This document shows, in pieces, positions 8,894-17,370 of a DNA stretch of 64,000 bases. Origin of the DNA: Pseudomonas sp. P8_229 (GTDB lineage: Bacteria > Pseudomonadota > Gammaproteobacteria > Pseudomonadales > Pseudomonadaceae); the NCBI RefSeq assembly GCF_034008635.1, contig NZ_CP125378.1, forward strand, positions 524,501 through 588,500. The letters are read 5' to 3'. The notes beneath the pieces were generated by a model that did no database searches, was not told where the DNA came from, and saw only the letters and a program-made list of their open reading frames with translations. How positions within the stretch are numbered: the stretch's first letter is position 1; each line of letters starts with the position of its first letter. The position numbers and the translations under genes are program-made.

Positions 8894-9352
8894 TCACACC
8901 CAGATCGCATCCCATAACGGATAGTCACCGAGTTTTTCCACCAGTCCGGCCCGCAATGGATTAGCGACTACATAGCGAGCAAGTTTCACCAGGTCCTCCT
9001 CTCGCCGTAATGCATGGTCATGAAAACCTTGCTGCCAGAGGCTTCCAGTTCTGCCGGCCGCCTCGTTGATTGAACGAGCACTCAAGGATTTGACTTGGCA
9101 CATCAATTGACCAAGTGTTCCTTTTTGCAACTGGATCAGCCAATGAAAATGATCCGGCATGACCACCCACGCCAATGTGTCGGCAACCCCCTCCTCCTGC
9201 GCCAGTCTGAACTGGTTCACGAGCAACCGGCCGAGTCTGTAATCCTTGAACACTGGTTCACGCCCTAAGGTGTTGGCAGTTAGAAGGTAGATCTGGCTCT
9301 CTTCGCAATGGCGACCGGTTCGCAGGCGATGTGATGAGTAACGTTCGGGCAT
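8894..9352 (-). CDS. REP-associated tyrosine transposase (RAYT, Y1_Tnp/IS200-like)
   Basis: The 152-residue product starts MPERYSSHRLRTGRH and has the HUH metal-binding motif in VMPDHFHWLIQL (His68, His70) and the catalytic tyrosine in LARYVVANPLRAGLV (Tyr127). These are hallmarks of RAYTs, single-copy chromosomal relatives of IS200/IS605 transposases that nick REP hairpins and are held to spread REPINs. The frame extends to 9406 but the RAYT N-terminus fits the ATG at 9352. The gene lies inside a tandem array of matching REPINs on both sides. Confidence 0.93.
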   Translation of the reverse strand: MPERYSSHRLRTGRHCEESQIYLLTANTLGREPVFKDYRLGRLLVNQFRLAQEEGVADTLAWVVMPDHFHWLIQLQKGTLGQLMCQVKSLSARSINEAAGRTGSLWQQGFHDHALRREEDLVKLARYVVANPLRAGLVEKLGDYPLWDAIWV

Positions 9353-9454
9353 TCCTTTGCCTTGTTCATGGTTGAATCGAGAAAAGGCTAGATCAGCCAG
9401 CACCATAGGCCGCGCATGTTTGTTGGCAGCATGTGTCTGCCATCCAGATCAAGG

Positions 9455-9963
9455 ATGGAAGTGGGCTTGCTCACGAAGGGGCCGGCACATTCAGCATCAA
9501 TGTCGACTGATCTGACGCCTTCGTCGGAACGCCGCCCGGAGCAAGCCCGCTCCCACAGTAGATTGGTGGTGGATGGAGGATTCGGGGCTGGTCGAAATCA
9601 AGGGTGGGAGTGGGCTTGCTCACGAAGGGGTTGGCACATCCAGCATCCATGTCGCCTGGCCTGACGCCTTCGCGAGCAAGCCCGCTCCCACAGTAGATTG
9701 GTGGTGGATGGAGGATTCGGGGCTGGTCGAAATCAAGGGTGGGAGTGGGCTTGCTCACGAAGGGGCCGGCACATCCAGCATCAATGTCGACTGATCTGAC
9801 GCCTTCGCGAGCAAGCCCGCTCCCACAGTAGATTGGTGGTGGATGGAGGATTCGGGGCTGGTCGAAATCAAGGGTGGGAGTGGGCTTGCTCACGAAGGGG
9901 CCGGAACATCCGGCATCAATGTCGACTGACATGACGCCTTCGCGAGCAAGCTCGCTCCCACAG
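9455..9963. repeat. Tandem REPIN array, right arm (four units)
   Basis: Four REPINs (9455-9558, 9604-9693, 9739-9828, 9874-9963) continue the array after the RAYT gene with the same spacer (GTAGATTGGTGGTGGATGG ... TCGAAATCAAGGG). The last three starts are exactly 135 bases apart. The first unit has a mutated left REP (TGGAAGTGGGC) and the 14-base longer right REP, like units 1 and 3 of the left arm. Confidence 0.92.
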
Positions 9964-9993
9964 TGTGGCATCAGCGTTTCCAGATGGCGGGCA

Positions 9994-10026
9994 CAAAAAA
10001 ACCGGAGCCAAGGCTCCGGTTTTTTC
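9994..10026. terminator. Bidirectional rho-independent terminator after the cio operon
   Basis: A perfect stem ACCGGAGCC-AA-GGCTCCGGT (10001-10020) is flanked by six A on the left and six T on the right. It lies 5 bases past the stop codon of the DUF2474 gene and so ends the minus-strand cio operon. Confidence 0.92.
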
Positions 10027-10030
10027 ATTA

Positions 10031-10186
10031 TCAGTGGATCCTCATCCCTGCTGCATACATCGCCAGTTTCAGCAGGCTCGCCACTACTGCGAGTGACACC
10101 ACACTGCCCAGCCAGATCAACAACAACCAGCCCAGGCGCTTGTACCAGCGGCTGGATCTGACCTCACGCGAATCAATGGTAGCCAT
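10031..10186 (-). CDS. DUF2474 small membrane protein, cio operon
   Basis: A 51-residue frame (MATIDSREVRSSRWYKRLGW...) overlaps the end of cioB by 14 bases. It has a basic N-terminus and one hydrophobic helix (LLLIWLGSVVSLAVVASLL). DUF2474 proteins are usually encoded just behind cytochrome bd-type oxidase subunit II, and the position here fits. By analogy with CydX it may be a small accessory subunit of the oxidase; that role is inference. Confidence 0.82.
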   Translation of the reverse strand: MATIDSREVRSSRWYKRLGWLLLIWLGSVVSLAVVASLLKLAMYAAGMRIH

Positions 10187-11189
10187 CGCCAATCCTCACT
10201 TTGCCGCGAAATACGTAGTAGCTCCAGAAGGTGTACATCAGGATCACCGGCAGGATGAACAGTGCGCCGATCAGGGCGAACAACTGGCTCGACGGCGGTG
10301 ACGCGGCGGCCCAGATGCTCACCGACGGCGGGATGATGTTTGGCCAGATGCTCAGTGCCAGACCGATGTAACCGAGGAACATCAGCACCAGGGTGAACAC
10401 GAACGGCCAGTGGGTGTGGCACTGACGCAAGGTGCGCAGCAAGCCGAACAACGCCAGCAGCGCCAGCACCACCAACCCGGCAAACACCATCAGGTGCCCA
10501 TGGCTGGACCAGCGCGAGGCCAGTTCCGGGTGCAGTAGCAGGGTCCACACGCCGATCACCACCACCATCGCCAGCAGCAACCACGCCAATGGCCGGGTGA
10601 ACAGACGCATCCGCGATTCGAGCATGCCTTCGGTCTTGACCAGCAACCAGGTGCTGCCCAGCAGCGCATAAGCCACCACCAGACCAACGCCGCACACCAG
10701 CGGGAACGGCGCCAGCCAGTCCAGGCCACCACCGGCAAACTGCCGATCCACCACGGGAATACCCGATACGTACGCGCCGATCACCACGCCCTGAGAGAAC
10801 GTCGCCAGCAGCGAGCCGCCGATGAACGCCTTGTCCCACCAATGGCGTTTGTGCGGTGACGACTTGAAGCGAAACTCGAACGCCACGCCACGGAAAATCA
10901 GTCCGCAGAGCATCAGGATCAGCGGCAGGTACAACGCTTCCAGAATCACTCCATACGCCAGCGGAAAAGCGCCATACAACGCCGCGCCACCGAGCACCAG
11001 CCAGGTTTCGTTGCCGTCCCAGACCGGGGCGACGGTGTTCATCATCACGTCGCGCTCCTGCTCATCGGGGATCAGCGGAAACAGGATCCCCAGCCCCAGA
11101 TCGAAGCCGTCCATGATCACGTACATCATCACCCCGAAGGCAATGATCACGCCCCAGATCAACGAGAGATCGATACCTTGAATACCCAT
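10173..11189 (-). CDS. cioB: Cytochrome bd-type (cyanide-insensitive) quinol oxidase subunit II
   Basis: The 338-residue protein has about eight membrane helices and the N-terminal CydB signature (VMMYVIMDGFDLGLGILFPLI, followed by NTVAPVWDGNETWLVLGG). With CioA it forms a terminal oxidase of the inner membrane that oxidises ubiquinol and reduces O2 to water. AAGGAG lies about 10 bases upstream of the ATG. It follows cioA by 17 bases and overlaps the DUF2474 gene. Confidence 0.95.
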   Translation of the reverse strand: MGIQGIDLSLIWGVIIAFGVMMYVIMDGFDLGLGILFPLIPDEQERDVMMNTVAPVWDGNETWLVLGGAALYGAFPLAYGVILEALYLPLILMLCGLIFRGVAFEFRFKSSPHKRHWWDKAFIGGSLLATFSQGVVIGAYVSGIPVVDRQFAGGGLDWLAPFPLVCGVGLVVAYALLGSTWLLVKTEGMLESRMRLFTRPLAWLLLAMVVVIGVWTLLLHPELASRWSSHGHLMVFAGLVVLALLALFGLLRTLRQCHTHWPFVFTLVLMFLGYIGLALSIWPNIIPPSVSIWAAASPPSSQLFALIGALFILPVILMYTFWSYYVFRGKVRIGDGYH

Positions 11190-11206
11190 GATTCAATGCT
11201 CCTTTA

Positions 11207-12622
11207 TCAGTGGATCCGGGTCGCGGATTCAAGGTGATCGGTCGCTGCCGAAAGAGGCCGGCGCGGTGTCTGCAAATGTTCATCCGCAGGCGGATGTTCG
11301 TGATGCGGCTGCGGACCTTTGCGTACCAGTTTCATCATGTAGCCGATGCCCACAGTGAACACCGAGCAGTAGATCACCACGAACAGCAGCAACGAGGTGC
11401 TCATCTGCGCCACCGAGTGGTGGGACGCCGCGTCATGGGTACGCATCAGGCCGTACACCACCCACGGCTGACGCCCTACTTCGGTAGTGATCCAGCCGGC
11501 CAGCAGCGCGATCAACCCGCTCGGCCCCATCAGCAATACCAGACGCTGGAAGCCACGATGCTGATAGAGCTTGCCACCACGGCGCAGGGCCAGGCCCAGC
11601 AGACCGACGAGGATCATCAACATGCCCAGCCCGGCCATCACGCGGAAGCTCCAGAAGATGATGGTCGAGTTCGGCCGATCCTCTTTCGGGAAGCTCTTGA
11701 GCGCCGGGATCTGCTTGTCGAGGCTGTGGGTCAGGATCAGGCTGCCCAGGTACGGGATTTCCAGCGCGTACTGGGTTTTCTCCGCCTGCATGTCGGGGAT
11801 GCCGAACAGCACCAGCGGCGTCGGACCGTTGTCGGCGTTTTCCCAGTGACCTTCGATGGCGGCGATTTTTGCCGGTTGATGCTCCAGGGTGTTCAAGCCA
11901 TGGGCGTCACCGACCACTGCCTGAATCGGCGCAACGATCAGCGCCATCCACAACGCCATGGAAAACATCTTGCGCACCGGCGCCGTGTTGTTGCCGCGCA
12001 GCAAGTGCCAGGCCGCCGACGCACCGACGAAGAACGACGTCGCAACGAACGCGGCAATCGCCATGTGCGCCAGACGGAACGGAAACGAGGGGTTGAACAC
12101 GATCGCCAGCCAGTCCAGCGGCATCACCCGACCGTCGACGATTTCGAAGCCCTGCGGGGTCTGCATCCAACTGTTGGAGGCGAGAATCCAGAAGGTCGAA
12201 ATCAACGTGCCGATGGCAACCATCACCGTGGCAAAGAAGTGCAGGCCACGGCCGACGCGGTTCCAGCCGAACAGCATGACCCCGAGGAAACCGGCCTCAA
12301 GGAAGAACGCCGTCAGCACCTCATAGGTCAGCAACGGCCCGGTGATGCTCCCGGCAAAGTCCGAGAACCCGCTCCAGTTGGTACCGAACTGGTACGCCAT
12401 GACCAGCCCCGAGACCACACCCATGCCGAAGTTGACGGCAAAGATCTTCGACCAGAAGTGGTAGAGATCGCGGTAGGTGTCGTTATGGGTTTTCAGCCAC
12501 AGGCCTTCGAGCACCGCAAGGAAACTCGCCAGGCCGATGGTGATCGCCGGGAAGATAATGTGGAACGAAACCGTGAACGCGAATTGAATTCGCGCCAGGT
12601 CCAGTGCCTCCATGTTGAGCAT
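11207..12622 (-). CDS. cioA: Cytochrome bd-type (cyanide-insensitive) quinol oxidase subunit I
   Basis: The 471-residue protein has the CydA features: an N-terminal His in TVSFHIIFPAITIG (haem ligand region) and the GWITTEVGRQPWVVYGLMRT signature. The periplasmic Q-loop is short, as in CioA-type enzymes. It carries the haems and the quinol site. The start at 12622 (MLNMEALDLARIQF) is preferred; the frame continues 12 codons upstream. The 107-base gap from the YdeP-type gene contains a GC hairpin (12675-12690) without a T run, so readthrough from that gene is possible. Confidence 0.94.
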   Translation of the reverse strand: MLNMEALDLARIQFAFTVSFHIIFPAITIGLASFLAVLEGLWLKTHNDTYRDLYHFWSKIFAVNFGMGVVSGLVMAYQFGTNWSGFSDFAGSITGPLLTYEVLTAFFLEAGFLGVMLFGWNRVGRGLHFFATVMVAIGTLISTFWILASNSWMQTPQGFEIVDGRVMPLDWLAIVFNPSFPFRLAHMAIAAFVATSFFVGASAAWHLLRGNNTAPVRKMFSMALWMALIVAPIQAVVGDAHGLNTLEHQPAKIAAIEGHWENADNGPTPLVLFGIPDMQAEKTQYALEIPYLGSLILTHSLDKQIPALKSFPKEDRPNSTIIFWSFRVMAGLGMLMILVGLLGLALRRGGKLYQHRGFQRLVLLMGPSGLIALLAGWITTEVGRQPWVVYGLMRTHDAASHHSVAQMSTSLLLFVVIYCSVFTVGIGYMMKLVRKGPQPHHEHPPADEHLQTPRRPLSAATDHLESATRIH

Positions 12623-12729
12623 GATGATGTCCTCATCCAGGCTGAAAAGCGGCAGCACGTCGCCGGGCCACCGCCAGGCGTGAACGCCTGCAGCCAGTCA
12701 AATTGCTATGATTTTTTATGAGTAGCGGG

Positions 12730-15054
12730 TCAGGCCACCGACGACGGGATCAGGTTGCTGACCTTGGCCGCTTCGAGGCGAATCGCGACGAATTTCGAGG
12801 TCGGCGTGTAGGTCCGGTCGCCGTAGCTTTCCAGCGGCACCAGCGGATTGGTTTCCGGGTAGTAAGCCGCCGCCTGACCGGGCGGAATGTCGTAGGCGAT
12901 CAGGGTGAAACCGCTGACCCGACGCTCACGGTCGTCATTCCACAGCGCCACCAGATCGACCTTCTGCCCCGGTTCGAAGCCTAGTCGCTGGATGTCCTGC
13001 TCGTTGGCGAAGATCACGTCGCGCATGCCGTAGACCCCGCGATAACGGTCGTCGAGGCCGTACAGCGTGGTGTTGTACTGATCGTGCGAACGCATGGTCT
13101 GCAGGATCAGATGCGGCTTGACCGGCAGGTTGCGCACGCCTTCGCTGATCAGGTGTTCCGGCAGCACGCACGGGGTGAACTGGGCTTTGCCGGACTCGGT
13201 GTTCCAGACCCGGTCCGAGGCGTCGTTGCCAAGGTGGAAGCCACCCGGGGTCAGCAGTTTTTCGTTGAAGTTCTCGAAACCCGGAATCACGTCGCCGATC
13301 AGGTTGCGGATGCGCCCGTAGTCGCCCACGACCCACTCCCAGTCGATTGGATGTTTGCCCAACGTGGCGGCGGCAATCCCGGCAATGATCGCCGGCTCGG
13401 ATTTCAAATGCGCCGACTTCGGTTTCAACTGGCCGAACGACAAATGCACCATGCTGAAGGTGTCTTCCACGGTCACGCCTTGCGGACCTTCGGCCTGGAT
13501 GTCGATGTCGGTGCGACCCAGGCACGGCAGGATCAACGCGTCACGCCCGGTCACCAGATGGCTGCGGTTGAGCTTGGTCGAGATATGTACGGTCAGGTCG
13601 AGTTTGCGCATCGCTTCGTGGGTACGCGGGGTGTCCGGTGTGGCTTGGGCAAAGTTGCCGCCCAGACCGATGAACACCTTGGCTTCGCCACGCTCCATGG
13701 CACCGATCGCCATGACGGTGTTGTGGCCGTGCATGCGCGGCACTTTGAAGTTGAAGCGGTTTTCCAGTGCGTCCATCAACTCCTTGGGCGCCAGTTCGTT
13801 GATGCCCATGGTGCGGTCGCCCTGCACGTTACTGTGACCGCGCACCGGCGACAGACCGGCACCCGGACGACCAACGTTGCCGCGCAACAGTTGCAGGTTG
13901 ATGACTTCCTGCAGGGTCGGCACAGAGTGCACGTGTTGGGTCAGGCCCATGGCCCAGCACATGATCACGCTCTTGGCTCGGCCATACATGCGCGCTGCCA
14001 GTTCGATGTCGTGCAACGGCACACCGGATTGCTCGACGATGTGCTCCCAGCTCGTGGCTTCGACTTCGGCCAGATAGCTGTCCAGACCTGAGGTGTGCTC
14101 AGCAATGAACGCGTGGTCGAACACCGGTTCGCCGCCGCTGGCCTGAGCCTCGCGCTCCCACTGCAGGAGGAATTTGGCCATACCGCGAATCATCGCCATG
14201 TCGCCACCCAGCGCCGGGCGGAAGTACGCGGTGTTGGTCGCTTCCCAGCCGTTGCTGAGCATCTCGATCGGGTTCTGCGGGTTCTGGAAACGTTCCAGGC
14301 CACGCTCCTTGAGCGGGTTGATGCACACCACTTGCGCACCGCGTTTTACCGCTTCACGCAGCGGTTCGAGCATGCGCGGGTGGTTGGTGCCGGGGTTCTG
14401 GCCGATGACGAAAATCGCGTCGGCGTGGTGCAGGTCCTCGTAGACCACGGTGCCTTTGCCGACGCCGAGGGTCTCGCCCATGCTCACCGCACTGGCTTCG
14501 TGGCACATGTTCGAGCAGTCGGGGAAATTGTTGGTGCCAAAGGCGCGGACGAACAACTGGTAGAGAAACGCCGCTTCGTTGCTGGCCCGGCCCGAGGTGT
14601 AGAACTCGGCCTCGTGCGGCGATTTCAGGCCCTTGAGGTGCTCGGCGATCAGCGCGAATGCCTCTTCCCAGGTGGTTTCCACATAGCGGTCGATCCGCGC
14701 GTCGTAACGCATCGGATGAGTCAGGCGGCCCTGATATTCCAGCCAGTAATCGCTCTGTTCAGCCAGGCTCGACACCGTGTACTTGTTGAAGAACACCGGG
14801 TCGACCAGGCGCCCGGTGGCCTCCCAGTTCACCGCTTTGGCGCCGTTCTCGCAGAACTTGAGCATGCTCGCGCCGGGGGCTTCACCCCACGCACAGCCCG
14901 GGCAGTCGAAACCGCCGTTCTGGTTGGTCTTGAGCATGGCGCGGATGTTTTTCAGGGCGTTTTCACTGCCCAGCCAGCTTTTGGTCAGGCTGATCACAGC
15001 CCCCCAACCCGCAGCGGCACCCTTGTAAGGTTTGTAACGGTCGACTTGTGACAT
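12730..15054 (-). CDS. FdhF/YdeP-family molybdopterin oxidoreductase
   Basis: The 774-residue protein belongs to the molybdopterin-bis(guanine dinucleotide) oxidoreductases of the YdeP branch. The N-terminus holds the cysteine motif CPGC (Cys51, Cys54) and FCENGAKAV (Cys68), and the metal-ligand position is a Cys in DCSNMCHEASAV (Cys184), where E. coli formate dehydrogenase H has selenocysteine. No partner electron-transfer subunit is encoded beside it. There is no signal peptide, so it is cytoplasmic. The substrate is unknown: YdeP is associated with acid resistance in E. coli, and formate has not been shown. The gene is divergent from moaA across a long regulatory region. Confidence 0.9.
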   Translation of the reverse strand: MSQVDRYKPYKGAAAGWGAVISLTKSWLGSENALKNIRAMLKTNQNGGFDCPGCAWGEAPGASMLKFCENGAKAVNWEATGRLVDPVFFNKYTVSSLAEQSDYWLEYQGRLTHPMRYDARIDRYVETTWEEAFALIAEHLKGLKSPHEAEFYTSGRASNEAAFLYQLFVRAFGTNNFPDCSNMCHEASAVSMGETLGVGKGTVVYEDLHHADAIFVIGQNPGTNHPRMLEPLREAVKRGAQVVCINPLKERGLERFQNPQNPIEMLSNGWEATNTAYFRPALGGDMAMIRGMAKFLLQWEREAQASGGEPVFDHAFIAEHTSGLDSYLAEVEATSWEHIVEQSGVPLHDIELAARMYGRAKSVIMCWAMGLTQHVHSVPTLQEVINLQLLRGNVGRPGAGLSPVRGHSNVQGDRTMGINELAPKELMDALENRFNFKVPRMHGHNTVMAIGAMERGEAKVFIGLGGNFAQATPDTPRTHEAMRKLDLTVHISTKLNRSHLVTGRDALILPCLGRTDIDIQAEGPQGVTVEDTFSMVHLSFGQLKPKSAHLKSEPAIIAGIAAATLGKHPIDWEWVVGDYGRIRNLIGDVIPGFENFNEKLLTPGGFHLGNDASDRVWNTESGKAQFTPCVLPEHLISEGVRNLPVKPHLILQTMRSHDQYNTTLYGLDDRYRGVYGMRDVIFANEQDIQRLGFEPGQKVDLVALWNDDRERRVSGFTLIAYDIPPGQAAAYYPETNPLVPLESYGDRTYTPTSKFVAIRLEAAKVSNLIPSSVA

Positions 15055-15411
15055 GGGACATCTCCATGACGATGCACACAGGCGTGAACCTGATCTTGGT
15101 TAAACAGCGACGGCCGACTTTGCACAGCAATAAAGCGGTCGTTTCAGTTGCCGGAACAAGGATATGAACCGATACAAAATATTGTCTAATCGCTATTTAT
15201 GACCACATTATCGAAACCATCTATCACGGTTAAAAACCCTTTATTCACGGGGCCTTGCGAAACTAAAGCGGTAACTTTCAGTGAGAAATAATTCATCATC
15301 GACGTAATCAATCAGCCGTTCATTAACAGTGATTGGACGCCTTCAAAAGTTGCCCATAACCTGCGCCAACCTGTTCCGTTAATACGGACTTCTCACTCCT
15401 GCGAGGCTGTC
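15055..15411. promoter_or_regulatory. Divergent ydeP-like / moaA control region
   Basis: This 357-base AT-richer gap has no gene. It contains two elements also found in the moaB / LysR intergenic region: a three-block motif (TGTCTAATC at 15183, ACCACATTATCGA at 15202, CTATC at 15221) and the decamer GATTGGACGC at 15331-15340. TTGGAC of the decamer is followed after 18 bases by TAACCT, giving a possible -35/-10 pair reading toward moaA. Confidence 0.6.
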
Positions 15412-16410
15412 ATGTCAGAGCGTGTCTTGATCGATGGTTACAACCGCCGCGTCGACTATCTGCGCATGTCGGTCACCGACCGCTGCGACTTCCGCTGCGT
15501 CTATTGCATGGCCGAGGACATGCAGTTTCTGCCGCGCCAGCAGGTACTGACGCTGGAAGAGATCTATCAACTGGCGCAGAGCTTCGTGGGGCTGGGCACG
15601 CGCAAAATCCGCCTCACTGGCGGTGAGCCGCTGATCCGTCCGGGCGTGGTCAAGTTGTGCGAGCAGATCGCCGCCCTGCCCGGCCTGCGTGAGCTGTGCA
15701 TGACCACCAATGGCTCGCAGTTGGGCAAACTCGCGGCGCCGCTGTTCGACGCCGGGGTCAAGCGCCTGAATATCAGCCTCGACAGCCTCGACCCCGAGCG
15801 CTTCAGGCAAATGACCCGCACCGGTGATCTGGCGCAGGTGATCAACGGCATCGATGCCGCGCGCAAGGCCGGTTTCACCCGCACTAAACTCAACGTGGTG
15901 GTGATGCAGGGGCGCAACGATCAGGAGATCAACGACCTGGTGAGTTTCGCCATCGACCGCCAGCTCGACATCTCCTTCATCGAGGAAATGCCGTTGGGGA
16001 TCATCAGCGAACACAGCCGGGCGGAGTCGTTTTTCTCCAGTGCCCAGGTACGCGAGAAAATCGCCGAACGCTACACCCTGATCGAGTCAGCGGAGTCGAC
16101 CCAGGGCCCGTCGCGCTACTGGCGCCTGGCCGAAGCGCCGGATATTCGCCTGGGCTTTATCTCGCCGCACAGCCACAATTTCTGCGGCACCTGCAACCGG
16201 GTGCGGCTGACCGTGGAGGGCCGCCTGCTACTGTGTCTGGGTAACGAGCATTCGGTGGATCTCAAAGCCGTGCTGCGCGCTCATCCGGGGCAACCGCAGC
16301 GGCTGGAGAAAGCCATTATCGAGGCGATGAAACTCAAGCCGTATCGGCACAATTTCGAAGTGAACGACGACGTCCAGGTCGTGCGCTTCATGAACATGAC
16401 CGGCGGTTGA
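15412..16410 (+). CDS. moaA: GTP 3',8-cyclase MoaA
   Basis: The 332-residue radical-SAM enzyme carries the N-terminal CxxxCxxC motif (Cys25, Cys29, Cys32 in [12 protein letters not shown]) and the C-terminal cluster motif [18 protein letters not shown], and ends in Gly-Gly as MoaA proteins do. It catalyses the first step of molybdenum cofactor synthesis, turning GTP into 3',8-cyclo-H2GTP for MoaC. Its position next to a molybdoenzyme gene suggests a dedicated supply of cofactor. Confidence 0.97.
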   Translation: MSERVLIDGYNRRVDYLRMSVTDRCDFRCVYCMAEDMQFLPRQQVLTLEEIYQLAQSFVGLGTRKIRLTGGEPLIRPGVVKLCEQIAALPGLRELCMTTNGSQLGKLAAPLFDAGVKRLNISLDSLDPERFRQMTRTGDLAQVINGIDAARKAGFTRTKLNVVVMQGRNDQEINDLVSFAIDRQLDISFIEEMPLGIISEHSRAESFFSSAQVREKIAERYTLIESAESTQGPSRYWRLAEAPDIRLGFISPHSHNFCGTCNRVRLTVEGRLLLCLGNEHSVDLKAVLRAHPGQPQRLEKAIIEAMKLKPYRHNFEVNDDVQVVRFMNMTGG

Positions 16411-16446
16411 GACCGCCCTCACCCTGCGTAACCGGGATCGCCCAGC

Positions 16447-17346
16447 ATGATCATCAGACCCAAGGTCAACCAATTCGCCATCCTCTTCACCCTCAAGGGT
16501 TCGATTGCCAAACGCATCGCCCTGCGCACCCTGATGGTCACCCTGCTGGCCTCGGCCATCGTCCTGATTGAAATCCTTCACCCGAGCAACTTCACCAAGG
16601 TCAACGCCACGCCGTTCACCCTGCTCGGGCTGTCGCTGTCGATCTTCATGAATTTTCGCAACAACGCCTGCTATGACCGCTGGTACGAAGCGCGCAAGGC
16701 CTGGGGGGATGTGCTGGTGCACATTCGTTCGGTGATCCGCGAAACCCATGTCATCCGTGAATCGGTGCAGCGCAAACCGTTGCTGCTCAATCTCTGCGGG
16801 TTTGCTCATGCGCTGAATGCGCGGTTGCGCCGGGAAAGCGAAGCGGCCGCCAGCCGTGCCTGGATCACGCCGCAACACGATACGCAGGTGCCGGATTACA
16901 GCGGGCGGATTCTGCAGCAGGTCGGCCAACAGTGTTCCGACCTGCATCAGAGCGGCGAGCTGACCGAATGGCGCTACATGCTCCTGGCCAATCACCTGAC
17001 CAGCCTGACCCAGGCACAAGCGGTGTGCGAACGGATCAAAAACACCCCGCTGCCCTTCCCCTACACCTTGCTGCTGCACCGCACGATCTACCTGTTCTGC
17101 ATCCTGCTGCCGTTCGCCATGGCCGAACCGCTGGGCTGGCTGACGCCGTTGTTCACGGCGATTGTCAGCTACACCTTCTTTGGTCTGGATGCGATTGCCG
17201 ATGAACTGGAAGATCCGTTCGGCCGCGACGAAAACGACCTGGCAACTGACTCGCTGGTACGCACCATCGAGCGCGATATCCTGTCCGAACTGGGTGTGAC
17301 CGACCTGCCGCCAATGCTGCTGCCGGTGGACTATGTGCTGAGCTGA
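16447..17346 (+). CDS. Bestrophin-family anion channel
   Basis: The 299-residue membrane protein has the bestrophin signature (FMNFRNNACYDRWYEARKAWG, read in two parts around residues 68-88) and about four membrane helices. Bacterial bestrophins form pentameric ion channels of the inner membrane. It starts 36 bases after moaA in the same direction, so it may be co-transcribed, although a functional link to cofactor synthesis is not evident. Confidence 0.9.
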   Translation: MIIRPKVNQFAILFTLKGSIAKRIALRTLMVTLLASAIVLIEILHPSNFTKVNATPFTLLGLSLSIFMNFRNNACYDRWYEARKAWGDVLVHIRSVIRETHVIRESVQRKPLLLNLCGFAHALNARLRRESEAAASRAWITPQHDTQVPDYSGRILQQVGQQCSDLHQSGELTEWRYMLLANHLTSLTQAQAVCERIKNTPLPFPYTLLLHRTIYLFCILLPFAMAEPLGWLTPLFTAIVSYTFFGLDAIADELEDPFGRDENDLATDSLVRTIERDILSELGVTDLPPMLLPVDYVLS

Positions 17347-17370
17347 TCCCGACCTCCACACACATTCCCC

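Noticed and set aside
8459..9963. CRISPR array
   Set aside because: The regular spacing suggests a CRISPR, but each unit is a long inverted REP pair with a nearly identical spacer, and no cas gene is nearby.
8475..10028. Several 70-185 codon frames across the REPIN array
   Set aside because: They repeat the same translated REP text (for example GSGLAREGV and PFVSKPTPTLD) and have no independent start signals.
11210..12721. A 503-codon plus-strand open frame
   Set aside because: It is antisense to cioA and His/Gln/Arg-rich, as expected for the complement of a membrane protein gene.
12730..15054. Selenocysteine-containing formate dehydrogenase
   Set aside because: The ligand position is a Cys codon (TGC-type, Cys184), no in-frame TGA is used, and no electron-transfer subunits are adjacent.
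15055..15411. Molybdenum cofactor riboswitch upstream of moaA
   Set aside because: The leader is long enough, but I could not find the conserved stem-loop core of the Moco RNA family, and the shared motifs fit DNA-binding sites better. A covariance-model search would settle it.
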